A stretch of DNA of 64,000 nucleotides, taken from contig NZ_CP012150.1 of assembly GCF_001187505.1 (NCBI RefSeq), forward strand, positions 5,986,048 to 6,050,047. Reading direction: 5' to 3'. Position 1 is the stretch's first letter, and each line of letters opens with the position of its first letter. Of the stretch, positions 33,605 through 43,173 are shown in pieces. The notes under the pieces are model-generated. The model was given only the letters and a program-made list of their open reading frames with translations, did no database searches and was not told the origin of the DNA. Position numbers and translations under genes: made by a program. This stretch comes from Mycolicibacterium goodii (GTDB taxonomy: Bacteria > Actinomycetota > Actinomycetes > Mycobacteriales > Mycobacteriaceae).

Positions 33605-35167
33605 ATGCCAGAACGTGTCCGCCGGGCTGGGCCACTGGCCGGGCTCGCCGCCGCGGCGGTGGCGCTCGGGGTCACCGAGATCGCCGCCGTGCCGTTCGGC
33701 CCCGAGGCCGACGCGCGCACGGCCGTGGGGTCTGCGGTCATCGACCTGACCCCTGGGCCGGTCAAGGAATGGGCCATCACCACGTTCGGCACCGCCGACA
33801 AACTCCTGCTCACGGTGTTGATCCTGGCCATCATCGCGGTGCTCGCGGCGGTGGCGGCGCCGTGGGAGACCCGTCGCCGTCCGGTCGGCAGCGTCGTGAT
33901 CGCCCTCGCCGGTGTGCTCGGATGTGTCGCGGTGCTCTCCCGCCCGGGTGCCGGGTGGGCGGCGATCCTGCCGACGGTGGCCGGCGCGTTGTGCGGCATC
34001 GCGGTGTTGCGGCTGCTGACGTCGAGCCGGTTCCAGGACCCCGAGGACGGCGACACCCAGCAGGACAGCACCGAGGACGGCGTGGATCCCGGCCGCAGGT
34101 GGTCGCTGATCGCGCTGGGGTTGCTGACCGCCGGTGCGGCGACGGGTGTGGCGGGCGCGGTGTTCTCCCGGCTGGCGTCGTCGGTGGCCGGTGACCGCGA
34201 CGCGTTCACGCTGCCGCCCGCGGCGCGGGCCGCGCCGCCCATCCCACCCGATGTGCAGCCGGCCGGGGTGTCGTTGCCGTCGTTCATCACCCCGGCGGCG
34301 GACTTCTACCGCATCGACACCGCGCTGACGGTGCCTCAGCTTTCCCGCGCCGACTGGCGGCTGCGCATCCACGGCATGACCGACCGCGAGGTGACCTACC
34401 GGTTCGAGGACCTGGATCGCTTCGAGGTCGTCGAGAAGGTGGTCACGCTCACGTGCGTGTCGAATCTGGTGGGCGGCGACCTGATCTCGAACGCCACGTG
34501 GACCGGTTACCGGGTCCGCGATCTGCTCGAAGAAGCCGGGGTGTCAAGGGATTCCGACATGGTGCTGTCGACGTCGATCGACGGCTTCACCGCGGGCAGT
34601 CCCATCGAGGCGCTCACCGACGACCGCGACGCCCTGCTGGCGATCGGGATGAACGGCGAACCACTGCCCGCCGCCCACGGCTATCCGGCCCGCCTCGTGG
34701 TGCCGGGGCTGTACGGCTACGTCTCGGCCACCAAGTGGGTCGTGGATCTTGAGCTCACCCGCTTCGACCGTGCCGAGGCGTACTGGACCAAGCTCGGCTG
34801 GTCGGCGCACGGGCCAATCAAGACCCAGTCCCGCATCGACGTGCCCCGCGACGGCCAGCAGATCCCCCGCGGCCCGGTCCGCTTCGGCGGGGTCGCGTGG
34901 GCCCAGAACCGGGGAATCCGCACCGTCGAGGTCAAGATCGACGGGCCGTCCGGGCCGGGTGACTGGCGGCAGGCCCAACTCGGTGCGGCCTACTCCAACG
35001 ACACCTGGCGACTGTGGAGCATCGACTGGACCGCCACGGATCCGGGCGAGCACACCGTCACCGTGCGCGCGACCGACAACACCGGCCAAACCCAGACTCC
35101 CGCGCTCGCCGATCCGGTGCCCGACGGCGCCACCGGATGGCACACCGTGACCTTCGACGTCACCTGA
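33605..35167 (+). CDS. Membrane-anchored sulfite-oxidase-family molybdopterin oxidoreductase
   Basis: This 520-residue protein is in two parts. The first about 200 residues hold roughly four to five membrane helices. The rest is a sulfite-oxidase-type molybdopterin domain facing outside, with the Mo-ligand Cys at about residue 284 in T-L-T-C-V-S-N, '[36 protein letters not shown]' and a C-terminal dimerisation (Ig-like) domain ('[20 protein letters not shown]', 'GWHTVTFDV'). Substrate unknown; relatives act on sulfite, nitrate or methionine sulfoxide. It lacks a heme domain, so the membrane helices or a partner must pass electrons. The ATG at 33605 starts after the element's left end; the insertion may have replaced part of its promoter. 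Confidence 0.88.
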   Translation: MPERVRRAGPLAGLAAAAVALGVTEIAAVPFGPEADARTAVGSAVIDLTPGPVKEWAITTFGTADKLLLTVLILAIIAVLAAVAAPWETRRRPVGSVVIALAGVLGCVAVLSRPGAGWAAILPTVAGALCGIAVLRLLTSSRFQDPEDGDTQQDSTEDGVDPGRRWSLIALGLLTAGAATGVAGAVFSRLASSVAGDRDAFTLPPAARAAPPIPPDVQPAGVSLPSFITPAADFYRIDTALTVPQLSRADWRLRIHGMTDREVTYRFEDLDRFEVVEKVVTLTCVSNLVGGDLISNATWTGYRVRDLLEEAGVSRDSDMVLSTSIDGFTAGSPIEALTDDRDALLAIGMNGEPLPAAHGYPARLVVPGLYGYVSATKWVVDLELTRFDRAEAYWTKLGWSAHGPIKTQSRIDVPRDGQQIPRGPVRFGGVAWAQNRGIRTVEVKIDGPSGPGDWRQAQLGAAYSNDTWRLWSIDWTATDPGEHTVTVRATDNTGQTQTPALADPVPDGATGWHTVTFDVT

Positions 35168-35189
35168 GCCTCTCCAGCCCCTTTGCACC

Positions 35190-35292
35190 GCGAGCGTGCG
35201 CGCCTGCTGCCCGACACGCCGCAAAACACCAGCACCGCTCGCACCCTCACGACGCGCGAGCGTGCATGGATGTCCGACCTGCGTGGCACGCT
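35190..35292. repeat. Intergenic hairpin repeat upstream of ligB
   Basis: GCGAGCG (35190-35196) pairs with CGCTCGC (35236-35242). A second small dyad, AGCGTGC/GCACGCT (35259-35265, 35286-35292), ends 7 bp before the ligB ATG. The 34 bases from 35192 are identical at 27 positions to the repeat at 44336, so this belongs to a dispersed family. It may end the molybdopterin oxidoreductase transcript. Confidence 0.6.
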
Positions 35293-35298
35293 GAAACC

Positions 35299-36825
35299 AT
35301 GTTGCTCGCCGACGTCGCCGCCGCGTCCACCGAAGTCGCGGCCTCTTCGGCGCGACTGGCCAAGATCGACCGGATCGCCACGTTGCTCGCGCGTGCCGCC
35401 GCCGACGGCGACGCGCAGGCCGTCGCGGTGACCGTGTCCTGGCTGTCAGGTGAACTCCCCCAGCGTCAGATCGGCGTCGGCTGGGCGGCGCTGCGTTCGC
35501 TGCCACCACCGGCAGCCACGGCCAGCTTGACCGTCGACGAGGTCGACGACCGGTTCGGCGCCATCAAGGCCGTCGCCGGAAAGGGTTCGCAGGCCACGCG
35601 CGCCGGGCTGGTTCGCGATCTGTTCGGCGCGGCAACCGAAGTCGAGCAGAAGTTCCTGCGTCGGCTGCTCAGCGGTGAGCTCCGTCAGGGCGCGCTCACC
35701 GGGGTGATGGCCGACGCCGTCGCCAGGGCCGCGGACCTGCCCGCGGCCGAAATACGCCGCGCCGCAATGCTCGCGGGCAATCTGCCCGCCGTCGCGGCCG
35801 CTGCCGTCACCGGCGGCCGCAGTGCACTGGCCGAGTTCCGGCTGCAGGTGGGCCGCCCGGTGGGGCCGATGCTGGCGCAGACCGCCACCAGCGTTGCCGA
35901 CGCATTGGAGCGACTCGGCGGCACAGCGGTTCTCGAGGCCAAGCTGGACGGCGCCCGGGTGCAGATCCACCGACACGGGACGGAGGTGTCGGTGTACACC
36001 CGCAGCCTCGACGATGTCACCCACCGCCTTCCCGAGGTCGTCGAGGCGACGCTGGCGCTGCCGGCCACCGACCTGATCGCCGATGCCGAGGCGATCGCCC
36101 TGCGACCCGACGGCAGGCCACATCCGTTCCAGGTCACCGCCGCTCGGTTCGGCCGCAAGGATCCGCGCGACCTCGACCCGCTGTCGGTGTTCTTCTTCGA
36201 CCTGCTGCACATCGACGGCCGCGATCTCCTCGACCTGTCCACCGAGGAACGCTTCGGTGCACTCGACGCGCTGGTGCCGCCGTCGCACCGCGTCGACCGT
36301 CTCGTGACCGCCGACGCCGACGACGCACAGGCGTTCCTGGACCGCACCCTGGCGGCCGGGCACGAAGGTGTCATGGCGAAGTCACCTGGCGCACCGTACG
36401 AGGCGGGCCGACGCGGGGCGGGATGGCTCAAGGTCAAGCCCGTGCACACCCTCGATCTCGTGGTGCTCGCCGTCGAGTGGGGTTCGGGACGACGCACCGG
36501 CAAACTGTCGAATATCCATCTCGGGGCGCGGGATCCGCTCACCGGCGAGTTCGTGATGTTGGGCAAGACGTTCAAGGGCATGACCGACGCGATGCTCGAG
36601 TGGCAAACCCGGCGGTTCACCGATCTCGCCGACGGCCCCACCGACGGAAACGTCGTGAAGGTGCGCCCCGAGCAGGTCGTCGAGATCGCCTTCGACGGCG
36701 TCCAGCGCTCGTCCCGCTACCCCGGGGGCATGGCATTGCGCTTCGCCCGCGTGGTTCGCTACCGCGACGACAAGACCTCCGACGAGGTGGACACCACGGA
36801 CACCGTGCGCGCATTTCTCGGTTGA
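35299..36825 (+). CDS. ligB: ATP-dependent DNA ligase LigB
   Basis: This 508-residue ATP-dependent DNA ligase seals nicks and acts as a secondary ligase beside NAD-dependent LigA. An N-terminal DNA-binding domain (to about 200, ending '[21 protein letters not shown]') is followed by motif I E-A-K-L-D-G-A-R with the adenylated Lys at about residue 215. Motif III is '[19 protein letters not shown]', motif IV is 'EGVMAKSP' and motif V is '[14 protein letters not shown]'. The OB-fold with motif VI ends '[20 protein letters not shown]'. The length fits Rv3062. It is preceded by a repeat-rich gap and followed by cstA with its own ribosome site, so it probably has its own promoter. Confidence 0.95.
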   Translation: MLLADVAAASTEVAASSARLAKIDRIATLLARAAADGDAQAVAVTVSWLSGELPQRQIGVGWAALRSLPPPAATASLTVDEVDDRFGAIKAVAGKGSQATRAGLVRDLFGAATEVEQKFLRRLLSGELRQGALTGVMADAVARAADLPAAEIRRAAMLAGNLPAVAAAAVTGGRSALAEFRLQVGRPVGPMLAQTATSVADALERLGGTAVLEAKLDGARVQIHRHGTEVSVYTRSLDDVTHRLPEVVEATLALPATDLIADAEAIALRPDGRPHPFQVTAARFGRKDPRDLDPLSVFFFDLLHIDGRDLLDLSTEERFGALDALVPPSHRVDRLVTADADDAQAFLDRTLAAGHEGVMAKSPGAPYEAGRRGAGWLKVKPVHTLDLVVLAVEWGSGRRTGKLSNIHLGARDPLTGEFVMLGKTFKGMTDAMLEWQTRRFTDLADGPTDGNVVKVRPEQVVEIAFDGVQRSSRYPGGMALRFARVVRYRDDKTSDEVDTTDTVRAFLG

Positions 36826-36990
36826 CCGGGCAGCGTATATGTCAGGGTGATCAGATGCCCGCCGTGGGCGATTCCCGGAACGCGAAACGCCGAGAACGCA
36901 CCGGAAACCGGGATTCGGTGCCGCGCGGCTTGCGCGCGATGCAAGGATCGAACCATCACGGGTACGACAATGGGTCGACAAGGAGAGATC

Positions 36991-39297
36991 GTGGCTACAC
37001 CTGATGCACCAACGACGGATCGCATCGAGGAACAAGACGGCGACATCACCTATATCCGCACCGACAAGGGCCTGCCTCCGGTCGCGATCATCGACCGCTC
37101 GCCGATCACCACGCGGCACAAGATCATTTTCGGGATCGTCGCGCTCGTCGGCGCCATCGCCTGGGCGATCATCGCGTTCTTCCGCGGTGAGACGGTCAAC
37201 GCCGTCTGGTTCGTGATCGCCGCGATCTGCACCTATGTCATCGGCTTCCGGTTCTACGCGCGGTTGATCGAGATGAAGATCGTCCGCCCGCGCGACCATA
37301 CGGCCACTCCGGCAGAACTTTTCGAGAACGCCACCGACTACGTCCCGACCGACCGGCGGGTGCTGTTCGGTCACCATTTTGCTGCCATCGCCGGTGCCGG
37401 TCCGTTGGTCGGGCCGGTTCTGGCCATGCAGATGGGTTATCTGCCCGGCACCATCTGGATCATCATCGGCGCGGTGCTGGCCGGATGCGTGCAGGACTAC
37501 CTCGTGCTGTCGATTTCGGTTCGGCGCCGCGGTCGTTCGCTGGGGCAGATGGCCCGCGACGAACTCGGCGCGGTGGGTGGCGTCGCGGCCATCGTCGGTG
37601 TGCTCGTCATCATGGTGATCCTGCTGGCCGTGCTCGCGCTCGTCGTCGTCAACGCACTGGCCGAGAGCCCGTGGGGGGTGTTCTCCATCGCGATGACCAT
37701 CCCGATCGCCCTCTTCATGGGTCTGTACCTGCGATTCCTCCGCCCCGGCCGGGTGTCGGAAGTGTCGCTGATCGGCGTGGTGCTGTTGCTGCTGGCGGTC
37801 GTGGCGGGCGGCTGGGTGGCCGAGACATCGTGGGGCGCAGACTGGTTCACGCTGTCGAAGGTCACCCTGTCGTGGTGCATCATCATCTACGGTCTGGCCG
37901 CATCGGTGTTGCCGGTGTGGTTGTTGCTGGCACCTCGTGACTACCTGTCGACGTTCATGAAGGTCGGCACCATCGCGCTGCTGGCCATCGGCATCCTCAT
38001 CGCCCGCCCGGTGATGGAGGCACCCGCGATCTCCAACTTCGCGGGCAGTGGCACCGGCCCGGTCTTCGCCGGTTCGCTGTTCCCGTTCCTGTTCATCACC
38101 ATCGCCTGCGGCGCCCTGTCCGGCTTCCACGCGTTGATCTCCTCGGGGACCACGCCGAAGCTGCTGGAGAAGGAAAGCCAGATGCGGCTGATCGGCTACG
38201 GCGGCATGCTCACCGAGTCGTTCGTCGCGATCATGGCGCTGATCACCGCGGCCATCCTCAACCAGCACCTGTACTTCGCGATCAACGCGCCCAGCGCGCA
38301 GACCGGCACCACCGCCCAGACCGCGGCCGACTACGTCAACGGCCTCGGCCTCTCGGGCGCGCCGATGACCGCCGACGAGATCACCGCGGCGGCCGAAGGG
38401 GTCGGTGAGCAGTCGATCGTGTCGCGCACCGGCGGTGCGCCGACGCTGGCGTTCGGCATGGCCGAGGTGCTGCATCAGGTGTTCGGCGGTACGGCGCTCA
38501 AGGCGTTCTGGTACCACTTCGCGATCATGTTCGAGGCGCTGTTCATCCTCACCACGGTGGACGCGGGCACCCGCGTGGCGCGGTTCATGCTCTCCGACGG
38601 GTTGTCCAACCTCGGCGGGCCGCTGCGCAAGCTCAAGGATCCGAGCTGGCGGGTCGGCGCATGGGTCTGCAGCCTGATCGTGGTGGCGGCGTGGGGCAGC
38701 ATCCTGCTGATGGGCGTCACCGACCCGCTCGGCGGCATCAACACGCTGTTCCCGCTGTTCGGTATCGCCAACCAGCTGCTCGCGGCGATCGCCCTGACCG
38801 TGGTGACGGTCGTGGTGATCAAACGCGGTCTGGTCAAGTGGGCGTGGATCCCGGCGGTCCCGCTGCTGTGGGATCTGACGGTCACCATGACGGCGTCGTG
38901 GCAGAAGATCTTCTCCGGGGATCCGAAGGTCGGGTACTGGACGCAGCACTTCCAGTACCGCAACGCGCGTGACGGCGGTGCGACGACGTTCGGCGCCGCC
39001 AAGGACGCCGGCCAGCTCGACGCGGTCATCCGCAACACCTTCATCCAGGGCACGCTGTCGATCGTGTTCGCCGTGCTGGTGCTCATCGTGTTCGTCGCCG
39101 GTGTGATGATGGCGCTGCAGGCGCTGCGCGGTACCGGGCGGCCGCTGGCCGAGGACGAGCCGGTGCCGTCGCGCATCTTCGCCCCGTCGGGATTGATTCC
39201 CACGCATGCCGAGAAGGAGGTGAGCAAGCAGTGGGACGCCTTGCCGAGCGCACACGCCAGGCCGCACGCCAAGTCAGCTGGTACGTCTCAACATTGA
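36991..39297 (+). CDS. cstA: Carbon starvation protein CstA (peptide/pyruvate transporter family)
   Basis: This 768-residue membrane protein has many predicted helices. CstA family members import peptides or pyruvate, often under carbon limitation. The N-terminal cytoplasmic segment contains 'YIRTDKGLPPVAIIDRSPITTRHKIIFGIVALVGAIAWAI'. The core block 'LFGHHFAAIAGAGPLVGPVLAMQMGYLPGTIWIIIGAVLAGCVQDYLVLSISVRRRGRSLGQMARDELG' is the family signature. The GTG at 36991 follows AAGGAG by 5 nt and is preferred over earlier in-frame starts. The YbdD-like gene overlaps its end by 67 nt. Counterpart of Rv3063. Confidence 0.94.
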   Translation: MATPDAPTTDRIEEQDGDITYIRTDKGLPPVAIIDRSPITTRHKIIFGIVALVGAIAWAIIAFFRGETVNAVWFVIAAICTYVIGFRFYARLIEMKIVRPRDHTATPAELFENATDYVPTDRRVLFGHHFAAIAGAGPLVGPVLAMQMGYLPGTIWIIIGAVLAGCVQDYLVLSISVRRRGRSLGQMARDELGAVGGVAAIVGVLVIMVILLAVLALVVVNALAESPWGVFSIAMTIPIALFMGLYLRFLRPGRVSEVSLIGVVLLLLAVVAGGWVAETSWGADWFTLSKVTLSWCIIIYGLAASVLPVWLLLAPRDYLSTFMKVGTIALLAIGILIARPVMEAPAISNFAGSGTGPVFAGSLFPFLFITIACGALSGFHALISSGTTPKLLEKESQMRLIGYGGMLTESFVAIMALITAAILNQHLYFAINAPSAQTGTTAQTAADYVNGLGLSGAPMTADEITAAAEGVGEQSIVSRTGGAPTLAFGMAEVLHQVFGGTALKAFWYHFAIMFEALFILTTVDAGTRVARFMLSDGLSNLGGPLRKLKDPSWRVGAWVCSLIVVAAWGSILLMGVTDPLGGINTLFPLFGIANQLLAAIALTVVTVVVIKRGLVKWAWIPAVPLLWDLTVTMTASWQKIFSGDPKVGYWTQHFQYRNARDGGATTFGAAKDAGQLDAVIRNTFIQGTLSIVFAVLVLIVFVAGVMMALQALRGTGRPLAEDEPVPSRIFAPSGLIPTHAEKEVSKQWDALPSAHARPHAKSAGTSQH

Positions 39298-39434
39298 TGG
39301 GCGACAACCACTATCGGCGCTACGTCGAGCACCGGGTCCGCACGCATCCCGGCGAGCCGGTGCTCTCCGAGCGCGACTACTGGAAGATGCGCCACCGCGA
39401 CGCCGACGCCAATCCCGGCGCCCGCTGCTGCTGA
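39231..39434 (+). CDS. YbdD/YjiX family small protein
   Basis: This 67-residue protein is of the DUF466 (YbdD/YjiX) family that accompanies CstA. 'WYVSTLMGDNHYRRYVEHRVRTHPGEPVLSERDYWKMRHRDADANPGARCC' fits the conserved pattern, including the terminal R-C-C. It starts with GTG inside the last part of cstA, out of frame, 10 nt after AAGGAGG, so it is translationally coupled. In E. coli relatives the small protein is needed for pyruvate transport by BtsT/CstA; the same role is inferred here. Confidence 0.92.
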   Translation: MGRLAERTRQAARQVSWYVSTLMGDNHYRRYVEHRVRTHPGEPVLSERDYWKMRHRDADANPGARCC

Positions 39435-39446
39435 CCGTTCGCCGTC

Positions 39447-39465
39447 AACGCCGAAACCGGCGGTT
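39447..39465. terminator. Short terminator hairpin between ybdD-like and xdh-type genes
   Basis: CGCCG-AAAC-CGGCG (39449-39462), extended by AA/TT with a bulge, lies 14 bp after the YbdD-like stop and just before the convergent FAD-subunit gene. It is a small GC hairpin with a 4-nt loop, plausibly ending both transcripts. Confidence 0.5.
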
Positions 39466-39470
39466 CCGCC

Positions 39471-40460
39471 TCACCGATCATGCCGTGAGGCCGCCACGGT
39501 GAGTGCCCGCACGACGCTGTTGCGGCCGAGCGTGACCTTGAAACCGTTCTGGCTCAACGGTTCTGCTCCGTCGGTCAGCGCGTCGGCGGCGCGGCGGTAA
39601 CTTTCCGGCGCGGGCGGCGCACCGATCAGGGCGCGTTCGGCGTCGGGTACCCGCCACGGCTTGGCGGCCACTCCCCCGAGCGCGATCGACGCATCGCGGA
39701 TGATCCCGTCGACGAGGTGCAGCCCCACCGCGACGGACACCAGCGCGAACGCGTAGCTGTGCCGGTCACGCACCTTGAGATACCAACTGCCCCGCCCGAA
39801 CGGGCTCGGCGGCAGTTCGATTCCGGTGATCAGGTCGGCAGGCGCGAGTACGTTGTCGCGTTCGGGAGTGTCGCCGGGCAGGGTGTAGAAGTCGGCTATG
39901 GCAATGCTTTTCGCACCGTGCGGACCCTCGACGTGGACCGTGGCGTCCAGTGCGGTCAGCGCGACGGCCATATCGGACGGGTGCACGGCCACGCACGCGG
40001 CGCTTGCGCCGAGGACCGCGTGTTCGCGGTTGAACCCGCCGCGCGCCGCACACCCCGATCCTGGCGTGCGTTTGTTGCAGCGCTCGAACCGGATGTCCAT
40101 GAAGTAGGGACACCGGGTGTGCTGCATCAGGTTTCCGCCGACGGTGGCCATGTTGCGCAACTGCGTGGTGGCACCGGAGAGCACGGCCTGCGACAGCATC
40201 GGGTACTGCGTGCGGATCAGCGTGTGGTTGGCGAGCGTGCTGTTGGTGACCCCGGCACCGATCATCACGCCACCGGATGCGGTGGCCGAGATCGCGCGCA
40301 GGTCGAGCCGCCCGATGTCGACCAGTGAATCGGGTGTCTCGACACCGTTTTTCATCAGATCGAGCAGGTTGGTTCCGCCGGCGTAGAAGCGGGCACCGGC
40401 GGCACCCGCGCCGACGGCGTCGGCGATCGTGGTGGCATGGGTGAACGTGAACGGCCTCAT
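39471..40460 (-). CDS. Molybdenum hydroxylase FAD subunit (PaoB/CoxM-like)
   Basis: This 329-residue FAD-binding middle subunit of a xanthine oxidase-type enzyme passes electrons from the Fe-S subunit to an acceptor. The FAD motifs are 'ARFYAGGTNLLDLMKNGV' (about residues 24-41) and 'TTQLRNMATVGGNLMQ'. Directly after it comes 'HTRCPYFMD...CNKRTPGSGCAARGGFNREHAVLGAS...CVAVHPSDM', with Cys residues positioned like those that hold the extra 4Fe-4S cluster of E. coli PaoB. That resemblance is from memory and suggests a periplasmic-aldehyde-oxidoreductase-type enzyme, not a CO dehydrogenase. Last gene of the four-gene unit; it overlaps the 2Fe-2S gene by 4 nt. Confidence 0.9.
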   Translation of the reverse strand: MRPFTFTHATTIADAVGAGAAGARFYAGGTNLLDLMKNGVETPDSLVDIGRLDLRAISATASGGVMIGAGVTNSTLANHTLIRTQYPMLSQAVLSGATTQLRNMATVGGNLMQHTRCPYFMDIRFERCNKRTPGSGCAARGGFNREHAVLGASAACVAVHPSDMAVALTALDATVHVEGPHGAKSIAIADFYTLPGDTPERDNVLAPADLITGIELPPSPFGRGSWYLKVRDRHSYAFALVSVAVGLHLVDGIIRDASIALGGVAAKPWRVPDAERALIGAPPAPESYRRAADALTDGAEPLSQNGFKVTLGRNSVVRALTVAASRHDR

Positions 40461-40966
40461 CGGTGGCTCACATCCTCGATGGCGGCGACGATGTTCGCGT
40501 ATGCGCCGCAGCGGCAGATGTTGCCGGCCATCCGTTCGCGGATCTCACCGCGTGTCAGGCACGGCGGCGACATGCCGCGTTGCTCGTCGAACGACGCTGC
40601 CGAGATGTCCCCGCGCGCATGCTCGTGCAGCAGCGCCTGGGCGGACATGATCTGTCCCGGTGTGCAGTATCCGCACTGGAAGGCGTCGTGGTGCACGAAC
40701 GCCTCCGACACCGGCGCCAGGTCGCCGGCGGACTCGATGGTGCGGACGGTTCGGCCGGTCACCGACACCGCCAGGGTCAGGCAACTCAGCACGCGTTCGC
40801 CGTCGAGATGGACCGTGCACGCACCGCACAACCCGTGGTCGCAGCCCTTTTTGGTGCCGGTCAGGCCGAAATGGTCGCGCAGCAGGTCCAGCAGCGTGGT
40901 GCGCACGTCGACATCCGTCGTTCGCCGGGTGCCGTTGATGGTCAGCTCGATGTTCACGTGGGTCAT
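40457..40966 (-). CDS. Molybdenum hydroxylase 2Fe-2S subunit (PaoA/CoxS-like)
   Basis: This 169-residue small subunit has two [2Fe-2S] clusters. The plant-type ferredoxin cluster is ligated by 'GTKKGCDHGLCGACTVHLDGERVLSCL' (about residues 37-63). The second cluster is in 'AFQCGYCTPGQIMSAQALL' and 'GNICRCGAYANIVAAI'. All eight expected cysteines are visible. No twin-arginine signal is present at the N-terminus ('MTHVNIELTINGTRR'), so unlike E. coli PaoA the complex is probably cytoplasmic. It overlaps the Mo subunit gene by 4 nt and the FAD subunit gene by 4 nt. Confidence 0.93.
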   Translation of the reverse strand: MTHVNIELTINGTRRTTDVDVRTTLLDLLRDHFGLTGTKKGCDHGLCGACTVHLDGERVLSCLTLAVSVTGRTVRTIESAGDLAPVSEAFVHHDAFQCGYCTPGQIMSAQALLHEHARGDISAASFDEQRGMSPPCLTRGEIRERMAGNICRCGAYANIVAAIEDVSHR

Positions 40967-43173
40967 GACGGTTCCTCCAGCAGCATCTCGACGGTGATCG
41001 GCAGCTGCCGCAACCGCTTGCCGGTGGCATGGAAGATCGCGTTGGCGATCACGGCGGCCACACCGCTGGAACCGATTTCGCCGATCCCGCGCACGCCGAT
41101 CGGGTCCAGGACCCGGTCGGGTACCTCGACGAACGCGATGTCGAAGTCGGGGATGTCGGCATGGGTCGGGACCAGGTATTCACCGACCCGCAGTCCCGCG
41201 TCGTGGGGCACCTGCTCGTACAGCGCCATCCCGATGCCGAAGATCACCCCGCCCATCACCTGGCTGCGCGCCAGTTGCGGGTTGACCACGCGGCCGCAGT
41301 CCAGCGTCGCCGACCAGCGTGTGACGGTGGCCCTGCCGATCGCCTCGTCGACCTCCACCTCACAGAAGTGCGCGCCGAAAGATTGTGTCGTGGTGGCCGG
41401 TTCACCGGCGTCGGCGGTCACGGTGAAGCTCAGCAGGTCGGCCAGTTGCCGACCTCCGTCGTGCAGCACCTCGGCGACCGTCGCGACGGGCCGCCCGTCC
41501 CGCAGCACCGTGCCCGCACGGATGTCGAGGACGGCGGGGCCGCCGTCCAGACCGGCAACCCAGTTCAGCAGGCGCTGTTTCCATTCCACGCCGGCCGAGA
41601 ACACCGCGGATCCGACGCTGGCGGTGGTCTGCGAGGCGCCGGAGTACGGTGCATCCGGGAAGAGCGAGTCACCGGTGTCGAAAGCGACTGCCGCCATGGG
41701 TAATCCGGTGGCGTCGGCGGCGACCTGACACATCGCGGTGCGCACGCCGTTGCCGATCTCGTGGGTCGCCGAGGCGAAGCGCACGGCGCCGTCGGCGGTG
41801 GTGCGGATCTCGCAGCCCGCGCTCATCCGCCGGCCCGGATACGTCGCGGTGGCCATCCCCCAGCCGACCATCAGCTCGCCGCGGCGCAGCGCGCGCGGCG
41901 TCGGGGGACGCCGGCTCCAGCCGAACTGTTCTGCGCCGCGGCGGTAGCACTCGCGCAGATGCTTGCCGGACCAGGGCCTGCCCGCGGCCTGATCGATGTC
42001 GGCGTCGTTGGCCACGCGGAAGGCCAACGGGTCCATACCCAACCGGTGGGCCAACTCGTCGACGGCGGATTCGAGTGCGAACAGGCCGGGCGCTTCGCCG
42101 GGCCCCCGCATGAAACAGGGTGTCGGGGCGTTGACCGGTGCGACGGTGTGCGAGGTGACCAGCCGCGGCGAGCGGTACAGGTATCGCGTCGGCAGGCCGG
42201 CGGGCTCGCAGAAATGCGCAAGCGGGCTTGTCTCGGTGAGCGTGTGGTGTTCGCTGCTCAGCAGCGCGCCCCGCGCATCGGCGACCAGGGCGAGGTCCTG
42301 CTCGGTGCGGGGGCGGTGCCCGGTCGAGGTGAACATCTCATCGCGGCTCAACACCAGCTTGACCGGGCGCCCGACAGCACGTGCCGCCACGGCGCACAGC
42401 ACGACGTGCATCCACAGGAAGTTCTTGGAGCCGAACGCCCCGCCCACCAGTGGCGAGAGCACCCGGATCCGGTCCTCGGGTATGCCGAGGTGGCAGGCGA
42501 GCACGCGGCGCTCACCGGCGATCCAGCGGGTCGTGTCGTGCACCGTGAGGTGATCCCCGGCCCATTCGGCGATGGTCGCGGACAGCTCGATCGGATAGTG
42601 CGCATGCTCGGGGGTGCGGTACCGGCCGCGCAACGATACGAGTTCGCAGGTGGCCGAGACAGATTCGCCGCCGCGACGGTCCTGCAACTTCTCCTCGACC
42701 AGTCTGATCCAGTGGTCGGGACGGTGCCGGTCTGCCGCGGGAACCTCGGCCATCTCCAGGTGCGCGGGTGCGGTCTCGTAGTCCAGCCGCATCCGCTCGG
42801 CGGCGGCGATCGCGTTCTGCGGGGTGTCGGCGACCACCAGCGCCATGTGCTGGCCCGCGTGATGGATTTCCAGGTCGGCCAGCGGTGTCCGCCGTTCGAA
42901 GGGCATGGGACCGGTGAGCTCGTCCGGAAGAGGCTGCAGCGGTGGGCAGTTCAGTGGGGTCAGCACGTGCAGCACTCCCGGCGCCGCGGCCGCCGAGCTC
43001 GCCTCCCGGCGCACCGACTCCGCGGTCACCCGTCCCCGCGCGATCGTGGACTGCACCAGGGCGGCGTGGACCATCCCGGGGACTTCGACGTCGGCGGTGT
43101 AGACCGCGGCGCCGGTCGCCTTGTCGTGGCCTTCGACGCGCGGCATCGACCGGCCGACGGCGTCGGTCGGCAT
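40963..43173 (-). CDS. Molybdenum hydroxylase Mo-cofactor subunit (PaoC/YagR-like)
   Basis: This 736-residue large subunit of the xanthine oxidase family binds the molybdenum cofactor and substrate. The N-terminal 'SMPRVEGHDKATGAAVYTADVEVPGMVHAALVQSTIARG' is the usual first domain. Cofactor-binding blocks include 'GGAFGSKNFLWMHVVLCAVAARAVGRPVKLVLSRDEMF' and 'GPGEAPGLFALESAVDELAHRLGMDP'. The late catalytic Glu is in 'GIGEIGSSGVAAVIANAIFHATGKRLRQLPIT' near residue 700. Substrates of relatives are aldehydes or N-heterocycles. The start is directly abutted by the bicupin stop (43174), so the four genes form one operon. A dedicated XdhC/PaoD insertase gene is not seen nearby. Confidence 0.93.
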   Translation of the reverse strand: MPTDAVGRSMPRVEGHDKATGAAVYTADVEVPGMVHAALVQSTIARGRVTAESVRREASSAAAAPGVLHVLTPLNCPPLQPLPDELTGPMPFERRTPLADLEIHHAGQHMALVVADTPQNAIAAAERMRLDYETAPAHLEMAEVPAADRHRPDHWIRLVEEKLQDRRGGESVSATCELVSLRGRYRTPEHAHYPIELSATIAEWAGDHLTVHDTTRWIAGERRVLACHLGIPEDRIRVLSPLVGGAFGSKNFLWMHVVLCAVAARAVGRPVKLVLSRDEMFTSTGHRPRTEQDLALVADARGALLSSEHHTLTETSPLAHFCEPAGLPTRYLYRSPRLVTSHTVAPVNAPTPCFMRGPGEAPGLFALESAVDELAHRLGMDPLAFRVANDADIDQAAGRPWSGKHLRECYRRGAEQFGWSRRPPTPRALRRGELMVGWGMATATYPGRRMSAGCEIRTTADGAVRFASATHEIGNGVRTAMCQVAADATGLPMAAVAFDTGDSLFPDAPYSGASQTTASVGSAVFSAGVEWKQRLLNWVAGLDGGPAVLDIRAGTVLRDGRPVATVAEVLHDGGRQLADLLSFTVTADAGEPATTTQSFGAHFCEVEVDEAIGRATVTRWSATLDCGRVVNPQLARSQVMGGVIFGIGMALYEQVPHDAGLRVGEYLVPTHADIPDFDIAFVEVPDRVLDPIGVRGIGEIGSSGVAAVIANAIFHATGKRLRQLPITVEMLLEEPS

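Noticed and set aside
36382..39267. 961-residue open frame antisense to cstA
   Set aside because: Arg/Asp/His-rich with no domain, and fully opposite a strongly supported membrane protein gene; typical GC-rich shadow frame.
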